Assembly: GCA_945919465.1 (NCBI GenBank)
Contig: CAMEJG010000014.1
Span: 1 to 43,702 of the forward strand
From: an uncultured Anaeroplasma sp.
GTDB taxonomy: Bacteria > Bacillota_I > Bacilli_A > Acholeplasmatales > Anaeroplasmataceae
Reading direction: 5' to 3'
DNA: 43,702 nt
Shown here: piece by piece, positions 6,508 to 15,421 of the stretch
Position numbering within the stretch: the first letter of the stretch is position 1
Layout of the letters: each line of letters starts with the position of its first letter
Made by a program: the position numbers and the translations under genes
Notes under the pieces: model-generated
Told to the model about the DNA's origin: nothing
Databases searched by the model: none
What the model saw: only the letters and a program-made list of their open reading frames with translations

Positions 6508-7798
6508 CAGTTAATGAATATGAATCACAATCAAGTATTTTTACATTAACTCTTTCACCTAATTTAAGCTCATATTTAGCAGCCACATAAATTACTCCAT
6601 CAATATCATCAGGAGCGTAAGCATAGTTTCTTGCTAAATACATAAATGATTCTTCATCGTAACCAATAATAAAAGCATCATTAATTATTTTACCAATCAT
6701 TTTTTGATTATTTGCTAAGGCAATTTCTTGTTGCTTTTGCATTACTCTTTCATATCTTTTTTGTTTTTCTCCTTCAGTGATATCTTGTGGATATTCACAA
6801 GCCTTTGTACCCTCTTCTAGGGAAAAAGTAAAGGCACCTAATCTATCAAATTTAACCTCATCCATAAATACTAATAAATTATCAATATCTTCATTAGTTT
6901 CATATGGAAAGCCTATAATTAGAGTAGTTCTAATAATCGCATGAGGAATTAAATTCTTAATTTTTTTCATTAAATTAAGAAGATATTCTCTATTGCCTCT
7001 ACGATACATTTTCTTTAATAAATTATCCTCACTATGCTGAATTGGAATATCAAAATAAGGCATTATTTTAGGATTATCCTTGATAAAATTAATAAGCTCA
7101 TCAGTTACAATATCTGGATATAGATATAATAATCTAACCTTAAAATCACCAGGAATTTTTACAATTTCCTCAAGAAGAGGTACAATCATTAGCTTGTTAT
7201 CATATAAATCAAAACCATATTTAGTAGTATCCTGAGAAATTAAATTAATCTCATAGACTCCATCTTCTACAGCCATTTTCACTTCTTCTACAATAGATTC
7301 AATACTACGACTTCTTAATCTTCCTCTAATTAGAGGTATAGCACAAAAGGCACAATGATTTAAGCAACCCTCTGATATTTTTATATATCTCATATAATTA
7401 GGAGTAGAATATACTCTATTTAATGGGGAATATTCATTATTAAGCTTGTAGCTAGATAATAAGGTATTACTAATAATATTTCCAATATTAGAATATTCAT
7501 CAATAGAAATGAATCTATCAACTTCTGGTAATAATTTAGATATTTCATCTTTATATCTTTGAGCAAGACAACCACAAACTATTAGCTTTGCACCTTCTTT
7601 TTTATAATCAGCTAATGATAATATTGTATCAATAGCTTCTTTTCTTGCTGTTTCAATAAATGCACAGGTATTTATTAATATTAAATCAGCCAAAGAAGGA
7701 TCATCTACTAAGGTAGAATCATCCTTTAAAACACCTAAAATCATTTCTGTATCTACTTGGTTTTTAGCACAGCCAAGACTCACTGTATATAACTTCAT
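6491..7798 (-). CDS. rimO: Ribosomal protein S12 methylthiotransferase
   Basis: Radical-SAM enzyme that adds a methylthio group to an Asp of ribosomal protein S12. The N-terminal MTTase domain has VSLGCAKNQVDTE (C10), C45 in NTCAF and C77 in GCLAQRY, which hold one iron-sulfur cluster. The radical-SAM motif C145-LNH-C149-AF-C152 holds the second. The phrase CAIPLIRGRLRSRS is typical. A C-terminal TRAM domain follows. The N-terminal SLGC.KN.VD signature favours RimO over the tRNA enzymes MiaB and MtaB. The length, 435 aa, matches. It follows a membrane orphan by 9 bases and overlaps the HAD gene by 17. Confidence 0.95.
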   Translation of the reverse strand: MKLYTVSLGCAKNQVDTEMILGVLKDDSTLVDDPSLADLILINTCAFIETARKEAIDTILSLADYKKEGAKLIVCGCLAQRYKDEISKLLPEVDRFISIDEYSNIGNIISNTLLSSYKLNNEYSPLNRVYSTPNYMRYIKISEGCLNHCAFCAIPLIRGRLRSRSIESIVEEVKMAVEDGVYEINLISQDTTKYGFDLYDNKLMIVPLLEEIVKIPGDFKVRLLYLYPDIVTDELINFIKDNPKIMPYFDIPIQHSEDNLLKKMYRRGNREYLLNLMKKIKNLIPHAIIRTTLIIGFPYETNEDIDNLLVFMDEVKFDRLGAFTFSLEEGTKACEYPQDITEGEKQKRYERVMQKQQEIALANNQKMIGKIINDAFIIGYDEESFMYLARNYAYAPDDIDGVIYVAAKYELKLGERVNVKILDCDSYSLTGEQVE

Positions 7799-7807
7799 AT
7801 AATACTC

Positions 7808-9622
7808 CTACATAAAAATAAACATAATTAAGAATAAGGCTAATGATAGTAATAAATTTAATAATACTACAAAGAAACCTTTTTTCTTTATAAATATTGA
7901 AAATAATCCCATTATTACTGGGGCAATTCCAAAATATAAAAATTGAGAATCACTATTTAAATAGCTTTCAAATTTAGAATTTGGAATAATAGACTCTAAA
8001 ATTCCAAATGATTTTATAATAAATATTGTTACTAAAGTCATTAATCCAAATAGTACTGATAGTGCTATTTGACATATTGTCGTTTCTATAATATAAGAAT
8101 AGAAGGATTTCTTTTCATATATTGCCTCATCATTTGTCATTATCATTAAGCGATATTCTTGCTTAACTGTTAATTCATTACTATTTCTTTTTTCTAAAAT
8201 AAATTGATAATTATCAACATTGGTTTTAGATTTTGGTAATCTAAAAGAAATTATAGCACAAGCTACTAATAGAATAACTAAAGTAACTGCAAGTGATATA
8301 TATAATGTAGTATTAACAATTGGTATCGTTGTAGTAATATTTAAGCTTGGAACATATGCAGCAACAATTCCAAATATTATTATAATTAGAGAAATAATAC
8401 TAAAAAATATTGAGAAATTTTTTAAACGATTAACTGCATTTAATATCTTTTTTTGTTTTTTTAGCTTATTTATTATATCTTGATCCTTAAATACTTCTAA
8501 ATCACAAGGAGTATCATTTGTTACATCATCTAAATCTGTTGTATTATTATTTTTATCAGGATTATATAGCTTAATAATTCTATTATTCATATAATCTTGA
8601 CAAATAAAAGTTTTACAATAGGGTTTATCAAAGGCATATAGATTTTGACTAACTCTATTTTTTACCTGAATAATTCCATTTTGAAAATAATGAATAAAAT
8701 TAATATAATTTAGATATAAATCACGAGAAAAATCAATAAATAAATCTAAAGAAATAGAATAGATTTTCTTAGCTTCTATTTGATGAAGATATTTATTATA
8801 ATCATTTTTTATATTATTTAGACGAACTAAGGTTGCCTTAGCTTCACTTTTATAGGTATATTTATCTAAATTATCTAATAAATGCCAATAGAAGGTATCG
8901 CTAATTATTTTCTTTAGATCTTCTGGTTCTATTTCACTTTTAAATAATCTAAGTGAATAGAATACAGGATTTGCTTCATTTGAAATTGTTATTGCAGTTT
9001 TAAAATCATATTTATGTGCTACATATAAATAAAAATCATTAGTTGATAATAGCTTAGTAGCTCTTCTGAAGCATTCCTCACCATTAATAATAATGGATTT
9101 AATCTTAGGTTCATAGGACTCTTTAATAGCATAGGTTTTATAGCTAGATAAAAATAATCTTGTAAATTCTTTATAACAATTCTTATCTAAATAATAGCTA
9201 TCCTTTAATATTTTATATTCTATGGAATCATCATCCTTAGAATATAATTCATGGTAGGTTTTAGTTAATCCAAAATCCTCCATAAAAGCATATAGGGCAT
9301 TAGAATTAGAGGCCTCATAATGAGCTAATGCTTCACAAAAATTTTCAAATGAATATTCATTACCATTAATAAATACCTTTTTATCCTGTAACAGGTAATA
9401 AATAATGAAGGTAAGGGCATTATTTTTATATTTAGAATAAGCTAATGCATTAATAACATTATCTATTAAGATTTTATTTTTTGACTGATATTTAACAAAT
9501 TTAATTAGCTTTTTAGAATTTGAATAAATATCATTTATTGCTTCATCAAAATTATTAATATAAGCTAAAGCTAAATCATTTAAGCTTGTATAAAAATTAT
9601 CTAAAAAAGAATATGCCTTCAT
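7808..9622 (-). CDS. Membrane-anchored hypothetical protein, 604 aa
   Basis: I do not recognise this protein. The first 380 or so residues are hydrophilic, rich in Tyr, Asn, Lys and helix-forming runs, with no signal peptide and no obvious catalytic motif. The last 220 residues hold about six hydrophobic segments: two near 395-460 (FSIFFSIISLIIIIFG; ISLAVTLVILLVACAI), two near 510-540, and two in the last 50. A CKTFICQDY cysteine pair lies before the membrane part. The likely topology is a large cytoplasmic N-terminal domain on a helical membrane anchor. The ATG has an AGAGG-like site upstream. It sits between dtd and rimO in a housekeeping operon, so it is probably expressed constitutively. 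Function unknown. Confidence 0.8.
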   Translation of the reverse strand: MKAYSFLDNFYTSLNDLALAYINNFDEAINDIYSNSKKLIKFVKYQSKNKILIDNVINALAYSKYKNNALTFIIYYLLQDKKVFINGNEYSFENFCEALAHYEASNSNALYAFMEDFGLTKTYHELYSKDDDSIEYKILKDSYYLDKNCYKEFTRLFLSSYKTYAIKESYEPKIKSIIINGEECFRRATKLLSTNDFYLYVAHKYDFKTAITISNEANPVFYSLRLFKSEIEPEDLKKIISDTFYWHLLDNLDKYTYKSEAKATLVRLNNIKNDYNKYLHQIEAKKIYSISLDLFIDFSRDLYLNYINFIHYFQNGIIQVKNRVSQNLYAFDKPYCKTFICQDYMNNRIIKLYNPDKNNNTTDLDDVTNDTPCDLEVFKDQDIINKLKKQKKILNAVNRLKNFSIFFSIISLIIIIFGIVAAYVPSLNITTTIPIVNTTLYISLAVTLVILLVACAIISFRLPKSKTNVDNYQFILEKRNSNELTVKQEYRLMIMTNDEAIYEKKSFYSYIIETTICQIALSVLFGLMTLVTIFIIKSFGILESIIPNSKFESYLNSDSQFLYFGIAPVIMGLFSIFIKKKGFFVVLLNLLLSLALFLIMFIFM

Positions 9623-9636
9623 ATTTAATCCTCTTT

Positions 9637-10083
9637 CTATAAATCATCACTATCTAATATAATTGTTACAGGTCCGTCATTAATTAAATCAATTTTCATA
9701 TCAGCACCAAAAATACCTTTTTTGGTAACAAATCCTAATTGATTTAATTTATCGCAAAATAAATCATAATATTCATTTGCCTTTTTGTATTCCATCGCTT
9801 CAGTAAATGATGGTCTATTTCCATGCTTAGAGTCTGCATAAAGAGTAAATTGAGATATTGCGAGAATTTCTCCATTAACATCCTTAAGAGATTTATTCAT
9901 TTTTCCATTTTCATCCTCAAAAATTCTAAGTCCTGATACCTTCTTTAGAACCTTTTCAAGCTCTACTAAAGTATCAGTATTTTTAAAACCTATTAATAAC
10001 ATAAAGCCTTTATTAATAGAGCTTATTAATTTAGAATCAACAGTACAGCCTGAATGCTTTACTCTTTGTACAACAACTCTCAT
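9637..10083 (-). CDS. dtd: D-aminoacyl-tRNA deacylase
   Basis: Trans-editing enzyme that hydrolyses D-aminoacyl-tRNAs and glycyl-tRNA(Ala) in the cytoplasm. The two family signatures are present: SQFTLYAD followed by KHGNRPSFTEA near residues 90-110, and DGPVTIILD at the C-terminus, which carries the Gly-cisPro dipeptide that sets chirality. The length, 148 aa, is the standard one. It lies 5 bases downstream of rel, an arrangement (apt-rel-dtd) widely conserved in Firmicutes, so co-transcription is expected. Confidence 0.96.
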   Translation of the reverse strand: MRVVVQRVKHSGCTVDSKLISSINKGFMLLIGFKNTDTLVELEKVLKKVSGLRIFEDENGKMNKSLKDVNGEILAISQFTLYADSKHGNRPSFTEAMEYKKANEYYDLFCDKLNQLGFVTKKGIFGADMKIDLINDGPVTIILDSDDL

Positions 10084-10088
10084 TATTT

Positions 10089-12287
10089 TTATTCCTTTTC
10101 TATAGATATTAAATTATCTCTTTCAATATTATAAATATATTTTATTTTCTTTAAATTAACAATCATTTTTTCTAAATCAAAGGAATTATTAATCATTACC
10201 TTTAATTTGACAATTGATTGAAAATTAGTATTACTATTAGCTGAAATAGCTAAAATTGAAGAGCCATTTATAGATACTACATTCATTATTTCTACTAATA
10301 AATTCAAATTACTTGTAGCATAAATAGTAATACTAACAGGATATTTTCTTCCCGGGTTTGTAGCCCATGAAAGTGGAATTAATCTTTCTTTTTGGAAAGA
10401 ATTGATATTTTTACAATTAATATTATGAACAGCTATTCCATTACCCTTAGTTACATAACCAACTATTTCATCACCTGGAATAGGATTGCAACAGCTTCCT
10501 AGCTTAAGCTGAGGACTAGATAATCCCTCTACTACTACACCTGTTTCACTATTTGTAGTTAATATTCTATTATTTCTTTCAATTTGTCTTGAAATAGTTT
10601 GTTCTATTGTGCCATTCTCAAGCTCTGGAGCATATTTAGATACTATAGTTTTTGCTGAAACATTTGATTTAGCTACCTCAAGGTATAAATCCTCTAAAGA
10701 ATTAACATTATTCTTAGAGAAATTCTTTTTTGCGAATTCTTCAGTAAGCTCATAGCTAGTAATTTTACTTTGACGGAATTCCTCATCAATTAATTCTTTT
10801 CCATGAATAATTAAAATATCTTTATTTTGTTTATTTAAAAAATTTTTAATTTTATGTCTAGCATGAGTAGTTTTTGCAATCCTTAGCCAGTTTTCACTTG
10901 GTCCAAAGGAATTTTTATTTGTTTTAATTGAGATAATATCTCCATTTTGAAGCTCATAATCAAGTGGTACTATATGATTATTTACGATAGCACCAACAGT
11001 TTTATTACCAATATTCGTATGAATCTTATATGCAAAATCTAATGGTGTTGCCCCACGAGGTAGGTCTATTACATCACCAGTTGGAGTATATACATAAACA
11101 TTAGTAGATAATATTTCTTCTTTTACTGTATCTACATAATCCTTTGCATCCTCATTCTTTTCTTCTGAAAATTGTAATAATTCAGCATACCATTTAAGCT
11201 TAGAAGCAATTTCAAATTGTTCACGCTCTTTAGAGTATTCAACGTTTTCTTTATAGGCCCAGTGAGCAGCGATACCATTTTCAGCAATATCATCCATTTC
11301 AACTGTTCTAATTTGAACCTCAAAGGTAAAACCATCCTCACTAATTACGGTAGTATGAAGTGATTGATATAAATTAGGCTTTGGTACTGCAATATAATCC
11401 TTAAATCTTTTTGGTACTGGAGTATAATGAGCATGAATTAAGCCTAATACTTGATAGCATTCTGTAATAGTATTAACAATAATACGAATTGCAAGTATAT
11501 CATAGATATCCTTAAAATCTTTATTTTGTTTAACCATTTTTTTATAAATACTATAAATATTTTTAATTCTACCTTTTATTTGATAATTTTCTAATCCTTC
11601 TTTAGCTAGAATCTTTTTTATTTCATCAATAGTATGATCTACATTTTGAATTCTTGCAGAATTATCTGATTTGATTTGAGTTAATATTTTATTATAAAAA
11701 ACTGGTTCAACATAATTTAAAGATGAATCTTCTAGTTCTGCCTTAATACGGAACATACCTAGCTTGTGAGCAAGTGGTGCGTAAATTTCAAGTGTTTCTC
11801 TTGCAATTCTCACTCTTTTTTCTTCTGCAAGTGAAGATAGGGTTCTAATATTATGTAATCTATCAGCAAGCTTAACAATTATAACTCTAATATCTTTTGC
11901 CATAGCTAAAAGCATATGCTGATGATTTTCAACCTGTTTTTGTTCTAAGGATGCAAATTTTAATTGACCAACCTTAGTTACACCATCAACGATTTCAGCT
12001 ATTTCATTACCAAATTCCTTGGCTAGTTCTTCTTTAGTAATAGGGGTATCCTCAACAACATCATGAAGTAATCCAGCACAAATAGTTTGAGGACCTGCAT
12101 GAAGGTTAGCTAAAATACAAGCTACATTTAAAGGGTGAATAATATAAGGTTCACCACTTTTACGAAATTGACCTTCATGTAAAGAATTAGCTCTATTAAA
12201 TGCTTTAGTAATTAATTCAATAGATTCTTCCTTATGAATATATTCACCCGTAAGCTTTAATAAATCATCAAGAGTATGATATATCAT
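10089..12287 (-). CDS. rel: Bifunctional (p)ppGpp synthetase/hydrolase
   Basis: Long RSH protein of the stringent response, ribosome-associated. The HD hydrolase domain has LLHDVVEDT near residue 70 and the second conserved part RLHNIRT. The synthetase domain carries RFKDYIAVPKPNLYQSLHTT, whose RxKD form is that of bifunctional Rel enzymes, and EVQIRTVEMD. A TGS domain (VYVYTPTGDVIDLPRGATP) follows. Then comes a conserved-cysteine zinc-finger region (GSCCNPIPGDEIVGYVTKG) and a C-terminal ACT domain. At 732 aa it is full length. The start is the ATG at 12287: GGGAGG lies 7 bases upstream, and the longer frame would begin on the binding site itself. Apt lies upstream, dtd downstream. Confidence 0.97.
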   Translation of the reverse strand: MIYHTLDDLLKLTGEYIHKEESIELITKAFNRANSLHEGQFRKSGEPYIIHPLNVACILANLHAGPQTICAGLLHDVVEDTPITKEELAKEFGNEIAEIVDGVTKVGQLKFASLEQKQVENHQHMLLAMAKDIRVIIVKLADRLHNIRTLSSLAEEKRVRIARETLEIYAPLAHKLGMFRIKAELEDSSLNYVEPVFYNKILTQIKSDNSARIQNVDHTIDEIKKILAKEGLENYQIKGRIKNIYSIYKKMVKQNKDFKDIYDILAIRIIVNTITECYQVLGLIHAHYTPVPKRFKDYIAVPKPNLYQSLHTTVISEDGFTFEVQIRTVEMDDIAENGIAAHWAYKENVEYSKEREQFEIASKLKWYAELLQFSEEKNEDAKDYVDTVKEEILSTNVYVYTPTGDVIDLPRGATPLDFAYKIHTNIGNKTVGAIVNNHIVPLDYELQNGDIISIKTNKNSFGPSENWLRIAKTTHARHKIKNFLNKQNKDILIIHGKELIDEEFRQSKITSYELTEEFAKKNFSKNNVNSLEDLYLEVAKSNVSAKTIVSKYAPELENGTIEQTISRQIERNNRILTTNSETGVVVEGLSSPQLKLGSCCNPIPGDEIVGYVTKGNGIAVHNINCKNINSFQKERLIPLSWATNPGRKYPVSITIYATSNLNLLVEIMNVVSINGSSILAISANSNTNFQSIVKLKVMINNSFDLEKMIVNLKKIKYIYNIERDNLISIEKE

Positions 12288-12316
12288 AATAATACCTCCC
12301 AACTTAAAGCTATAAA

Positions 12317-12838
12317 TTATTCTCCCTCAAACTCTATTAAGGTTGAAACATCATAGCCCTTTAATACTTCTCTTCCCTTTAAATCAACAAGGTCAATAAC
12401 AAAGCCTAAGCCTACAACCTCGCCGCCTAATCTTTCAACTAATCTGGAAGCTGCAAGTGCTGTACCACCAGTAGCTAAAAGATCATCAATAATAAATACC
12501 TTATCTCCTTTTTTTATGGCATCCTTATGTATTGCTAAAGTATTAGTTCCATATTCAAGACTATACTCCTCTTCAATGACCTCACGTGGCAATTTTCCTG
12601 GTTTTCTAACAGGTACAAATCCACAATTATTCATTACCGCAACAGGACATCCAAACATAAAGCCTCTTGCCTCTGGTCCAACAATAACATTAGCTCCTTT
12701 TTCTTTTGCGATTTTTGCCAATTGCTCTGTAGCATATTTAAATGCTTCACCATTTTGCAAAATAGTAGTAACATCTCTAAAAATTATTCCCTTCTTAGGA
12801 AAATCAACAATATTTGTAACATAATCCTTTAAATTCAT
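12317..12838 (-). CDS. apt: Adenine phosphoribosyltransferase
   Basis: Salvages adenine to AMP with PRPP. The PRPP loop [14 protein letters not shown] near residues 115-130 is canonical, and [11 protein letters not shown] near residue 60 is the flexible-loop region of APT. The length, 173 aa, is normal. The start is the ATG at 12838, six bases after GGAGG. First gene of the long minus-strand operon; its promoter with an extended -10 lies 36 bases upstream of the start. The pairing with rel is conserved in Firmicutes and links purine salvage to (p)ppGpp metabolism. Confidence 0.97.
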   Translation of the reverse strand: MNLKDYVTNIVDFPKKGIIFRDVTTILQNGEAFKYATEQLAKIAKEKGANVIVGPEARGFMFGCPVAVMNNCGFVPVRKPGKLPREVIEEEYSLEYGTNTLAIHKDAIKKGDKVFIIDDLLATGGTALAASRLVERLGGEVVGLGFVIDLVDLKGREVLKGYDVSTLIEFEGE

Positions 12839-12873
12839 AAACAACCTCCAAATATAAAGTAATTATATTTGTT

Positions 12874-12882
12874 ATTATACCA
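12874..12882 (-). promoter_or_regulatory. Extended -10 promoter of the apt-rel operon
   Basis: Reading the minus strand, TGG followed directly by TATAAT gives an extended -10 element. The -35 position, 17 bases upstream, is only a T-run, which is usual for extended -10 promoters. It is in the 94-base divergent gap with spoVB. Confidence 0.6.
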
Positions 12883-12920
12883 TATTATTTAGTAGCAAAA
12901 AAGTAATAACTTAAAAAAAT

Positions 12921-12935
12921 GGAGGTTTTACTATA
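12921..12935 (+). promoter_or_regulatory. Ribosome binding site pointing to an ATA start of spoVB
   Basis: GGAGG at 12921-12925 is followed after exactly 7 bases by ATA (12933-12935) in frame with spoVB. The first in-frame ATG (12969) lies 43 bases beyond the GGAGG, with no ribosome binding site of its own. The 12 codons between give KNKKAFLIVLT, the usual basic/hydrophobic start of this family. Confidence 0.65.
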
Positions 12936-14396
12936 AAAAATAAAAAAGCATTTCTTATAGTATTAACAATGGCAGTAATAATAAAAATATTTGGATTATT
13001 TTATAAAATAATTTCAACTAGATTATTAGGTATAGAGGGAATGAAAATGTTATCAATAATATTCCCCTCAGTGGGATTATTCTTATCATTATCATCATTT
13101 TCAATTCAAATTGTATCTAATCAAATGATTGCCCTAAATAAAAAAACGAAAGAATTAAGAGCCTCATCAATTATATTATCAGCAATTAGAATCACTTTAA
13201 TAACCACCTCAATTGCTTCTATAATTCTATTATTATTACTACCAATATATAAAAATATTTTTAATACCTCATTAATATATTTACCTCTATTATTAACAAT
13301 ACCACTACTCTATTTTTCAAATCTAAGTGGAGTATTTAAAGGCTATTTAGAGGGTACAAATAATTTTACACATCCTTATATTTCTAATGTAATTGAATCT
13401 CTAACTAAACTAATATTAATTACAATATTTCTATTAATATTTAAAAATTCTGATATAATTTCTAAAATAATAATTATATTCTTAGTATATTTATTATCTG
13501 AAGCCTCATCCTTTATATATTTATTAATTATAATGAAAAGAAAAAAAGGAACAATCATTCCTAAAAAAACTAAAGGATTAGAAATAAAAATATTTAAACA
13601 AGCCTTACCCTTAACTCTAACTATTTTAGTATCATCATTATCTAATTATATATTTCCCTTTTATTTAATAATATTATCAAATAAATTAAATATAGATTCA
13701 GAAATATTAATAACAGAATACACTCTAATTACCTCATACGCAATGCCATCACTTGTATTATTAGAATCAGTTTCTACAACAATAACTAAATTAATATTTC
13801 CAAAAATTACAGAATATAGAGAAAATGAAACAAAATTAAAAAGAATTATTACTAATTCATTTATTATTATTTTATTATCAGCTATATTAAGCTTTAGTAT
13901 AAATTATTTTTATACTGATTTTATTTTATATTTTTTATATGATAATAATTTAGCTAATATTATTACAAAAAAATTAGCTTTCTTATTTATTTTACTTTAT
14001 TTTAATCCATTATTAATCTCTATACTTGAGGCTAATAATAAAGAAAAATATATTTTTTTTATTCAAATATTATCAGATATATTAACAATAATATTATCAA
14101 CTATATTGATGATTATAATTGGAATTGAAGGATTACTATATGGAATATTAATAGGATTATTATTTAAATTTTTATCATTATTATTTATTGTAATTAAAAA
14201 AACAAAGGTAAAAATAAATAGGATATCATTAATAAATAATATCCTATTAGGAGCTTTATATATACTATCAATAAAAATATTTAATAATTTAATCATTTCA
14301 ATCTTAATATATTTGGGGTTAGTATCTCTTCTTTATCTTTACGATAATAATATAAAAGTTCCTTATCTTTATAAGAAGCATAAAGAATATCTTTAA
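12933..14396 (+). CDS. spoVB: SpoVB/MurJ-type polysaccharide (lipid) flippase
   Basis: Polytopic membrane protein of the MOP (MATE/MVF) superfamily, about 487 aa with some 12-14 hydrophobic segments, expected to flip lipid-linked cell-wall or cortex precursors. The N-terminal phrase IIKIFGLFYKIISTRLLG, with IEGM following, is typical of SpoVB-like proteins, as is FSNLSGVFKGYLEGTNNF near residue 130. It is followed by yrbG (opposite strand) and yrzE, the same neighbours as spoVB of B. subtilis. The start is probably an ATA codon placed correctly after GGAGG; an ATG start at 12969 would cut the first membrane helix short. The 3' end overlaps yrbG by 104 bases. It could be a general flippase and not sporulation-specific. 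Confidence 0.88.
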   Translation: MKNKKAFLIVLTMAVIIKIFGLFYKIISTRLLGIEGMKMLSIIFPSVGLFLSLSSFSIQIVSNQMIALNKKTKELRASSIILSAIRITLITTSIASIILLLLLPIYKNIFNTSLIYLPLLLTIPLLYFSNLSGVFKGYLEGTNNFTHPYISNVIESLTKLILITIFLLIFKNSDIISKIIIIFLVYLLSEASSFIYLLIIMKRKKGTIIPKKTKGLEIKIFKQALPLTLTILVSSLSNYIFPFYLIILSNKLNIDSEILITEYTLITSYAMPSLVLLESVSTTITKLIFPKITEYRENETKLKRIITNSFIIILLSAILSFSINYFYTDFILYFLYDNNLANIITKKLAFLFILLYFNPLLISILEANNKEKYIFFIQILSDILTIILSTILMIIIGIEGLLYGILIGLLFKFLSLLFIVIKKTKVKINRISLINNILLGALYILSIKIFNNLIISILIYLGLVSLLYLYDNNIKVPYLYKKHKEYL

Positions 14397-14961
14397 TTTC
14401 AATATTCTTTTCACCAAATAATTTTATAATTTTTTCCTTATTAAGCTTATGTATCTCTATTGCTTCTTCTTGTATACTTCCACTTAATATAATCGGTAGA
14501 CTTACACTATCAAAATGAGTTTTTCTAAATAATGATAAGGTACCATTATTTTCTAAAATACCTAATCTAATTTCATCAATATTCATAATATGATCCTGAT
14601 GCATCTGAAATACTAAATCATCTATTGTATATAATTCCTTTTTCATATTCTTATAATTGATTTTTCCATCAACTATAATAACAACAGGATTACCATCTAC
14701 TACACCCCTAAGCTTAGCTATCTTAACAATTAATAAAGATAATACCTTTTGTAATATCGCAAGAATAATTACGCATAAAATACAATATAAAAAGAATTCA
14801 TCATTATCTACTCCTATAGAGGCTATATCAGCAATAATTAATAGAATTACTAAATCAAAAATTGATAATTGACCCACCTCTCTTTTTCCTAAAAATCTTA
14901 ATATAATAATCAGTAAAAAATATAAAATAAATATTTTTGTAAATATCCATAATGCTTCCAT
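14293..14961 (-). CDS. yrbG: DUF421 membrane protein (YetF/YrbG family)
   Basis: Family of membrane proteins found mainly in spore-formers and related Firmicutes; the biochemical role is unknown. Three hydrophobic segments occupy the first 85 residues (FILYFLLIIILRFLGKREV is characteristic). They are followed by a cytoplasmic domain with the family's VIIVDGKINYKNMKKE and TIDDLVFQMHQDHI segments. The length of 222 aa is normal. The ATG follows GGTGATT. It is convergent with spoVB and overlaps its last 104 bases, and is divergent from yrzE. This gene order is that of B. subtilis and supports the identification of both neighbours. Confidence 0.9.
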   Translation of the reverse strand: MEALWIFTKIFILYFLLIIILRFLGKREVGQLSIFDLVILLIIADIASIGVDNDEFFLYCILCVIILAILQKVLSLLIVKIAKLRGVVDGNPVVIIVDGKINYKNMKKELYTIDDLVFQMHQDHIMNIDEIRLGILENNGTLSLFRKTHFDSVSLPIILSGSIQEEAIEIHKLNKEKIIKLFGEKNIEIKDILYASYKDKELLYYYRKDKEEILTPNILRLK

Positions 14962-15026
14962 ATAATCACCAATTTTATTTTTAGCATAATAAATATCTAT
15001 TATTCATAAACTTAAGTGGTGATGAT

Positions 15027-15386
15027 ATGAAAAAAATTACAATAAAGGGAATTAAAATATATTTAGTACTATTTATTTATCTATTTATAACATTATTAAT
15101 TTACTCACTCTTAATATCAAAAATGAACTTAGCTCTAAATAAATATGTATTGATAACAATACTAGGAATAGGTTTTATATTATTAGGCTTTTTATATGGA
15201 AATATGCTTCATAAAAAAGGAATAATTATAGGAATAATAATGGGAATAATTCATTATTTATTACTCTATTTAATATTTATGATATCTAATTTTGAAATAT
15301 CATTTAATATCATTAATATGCTATTATATAGTGTTTTATCAGGAATTGGTGGAATTTTAGGAGTAAACTTTAAAAAAATAATTTAA
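15027..15386 (+). CDS. yrzE: TIGR04086-family membrane protein (YrzE-like)
   Basis: Small integral membrane protein of 119 aa with four hydrophobic helices. Features that recall the family are a GxLYGNMLHKKGIIIGIIMG loop-helix in the middle and an SGIGGILGVNF ending. The role is unknown; the family is common in sporulating Firmicutes. GGTGAT lies upstream of the ATG. It lies between yrbG and rarA, and the spoVB-yrbG-yrzE order matches B. subtilis, which strengthens a call that would otherwise rest on a hydrophobic profile. Confidence 0.75.
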   Translation: MKKITIKGIKIYLVLFIYLFITLLIYSLLISKMNLALNKYVLITILGIGFILLGFLYGNMLHKKGIIIGIIMGIIHYLLLYLIFMISNFEISFNIINMLLYSVLSGIGGILGVNFKKII

Positions 15387-15421
15387 TATGATAAAATATT
15401 AATAAGAAAAAGGAGTATATT

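Noticed and set aside
12516-12824. Plus-strand open frame of 102 codons opposite apt
   Set aside because: Antisense shadow of a clearly recognised gene; no ribosome binding site.
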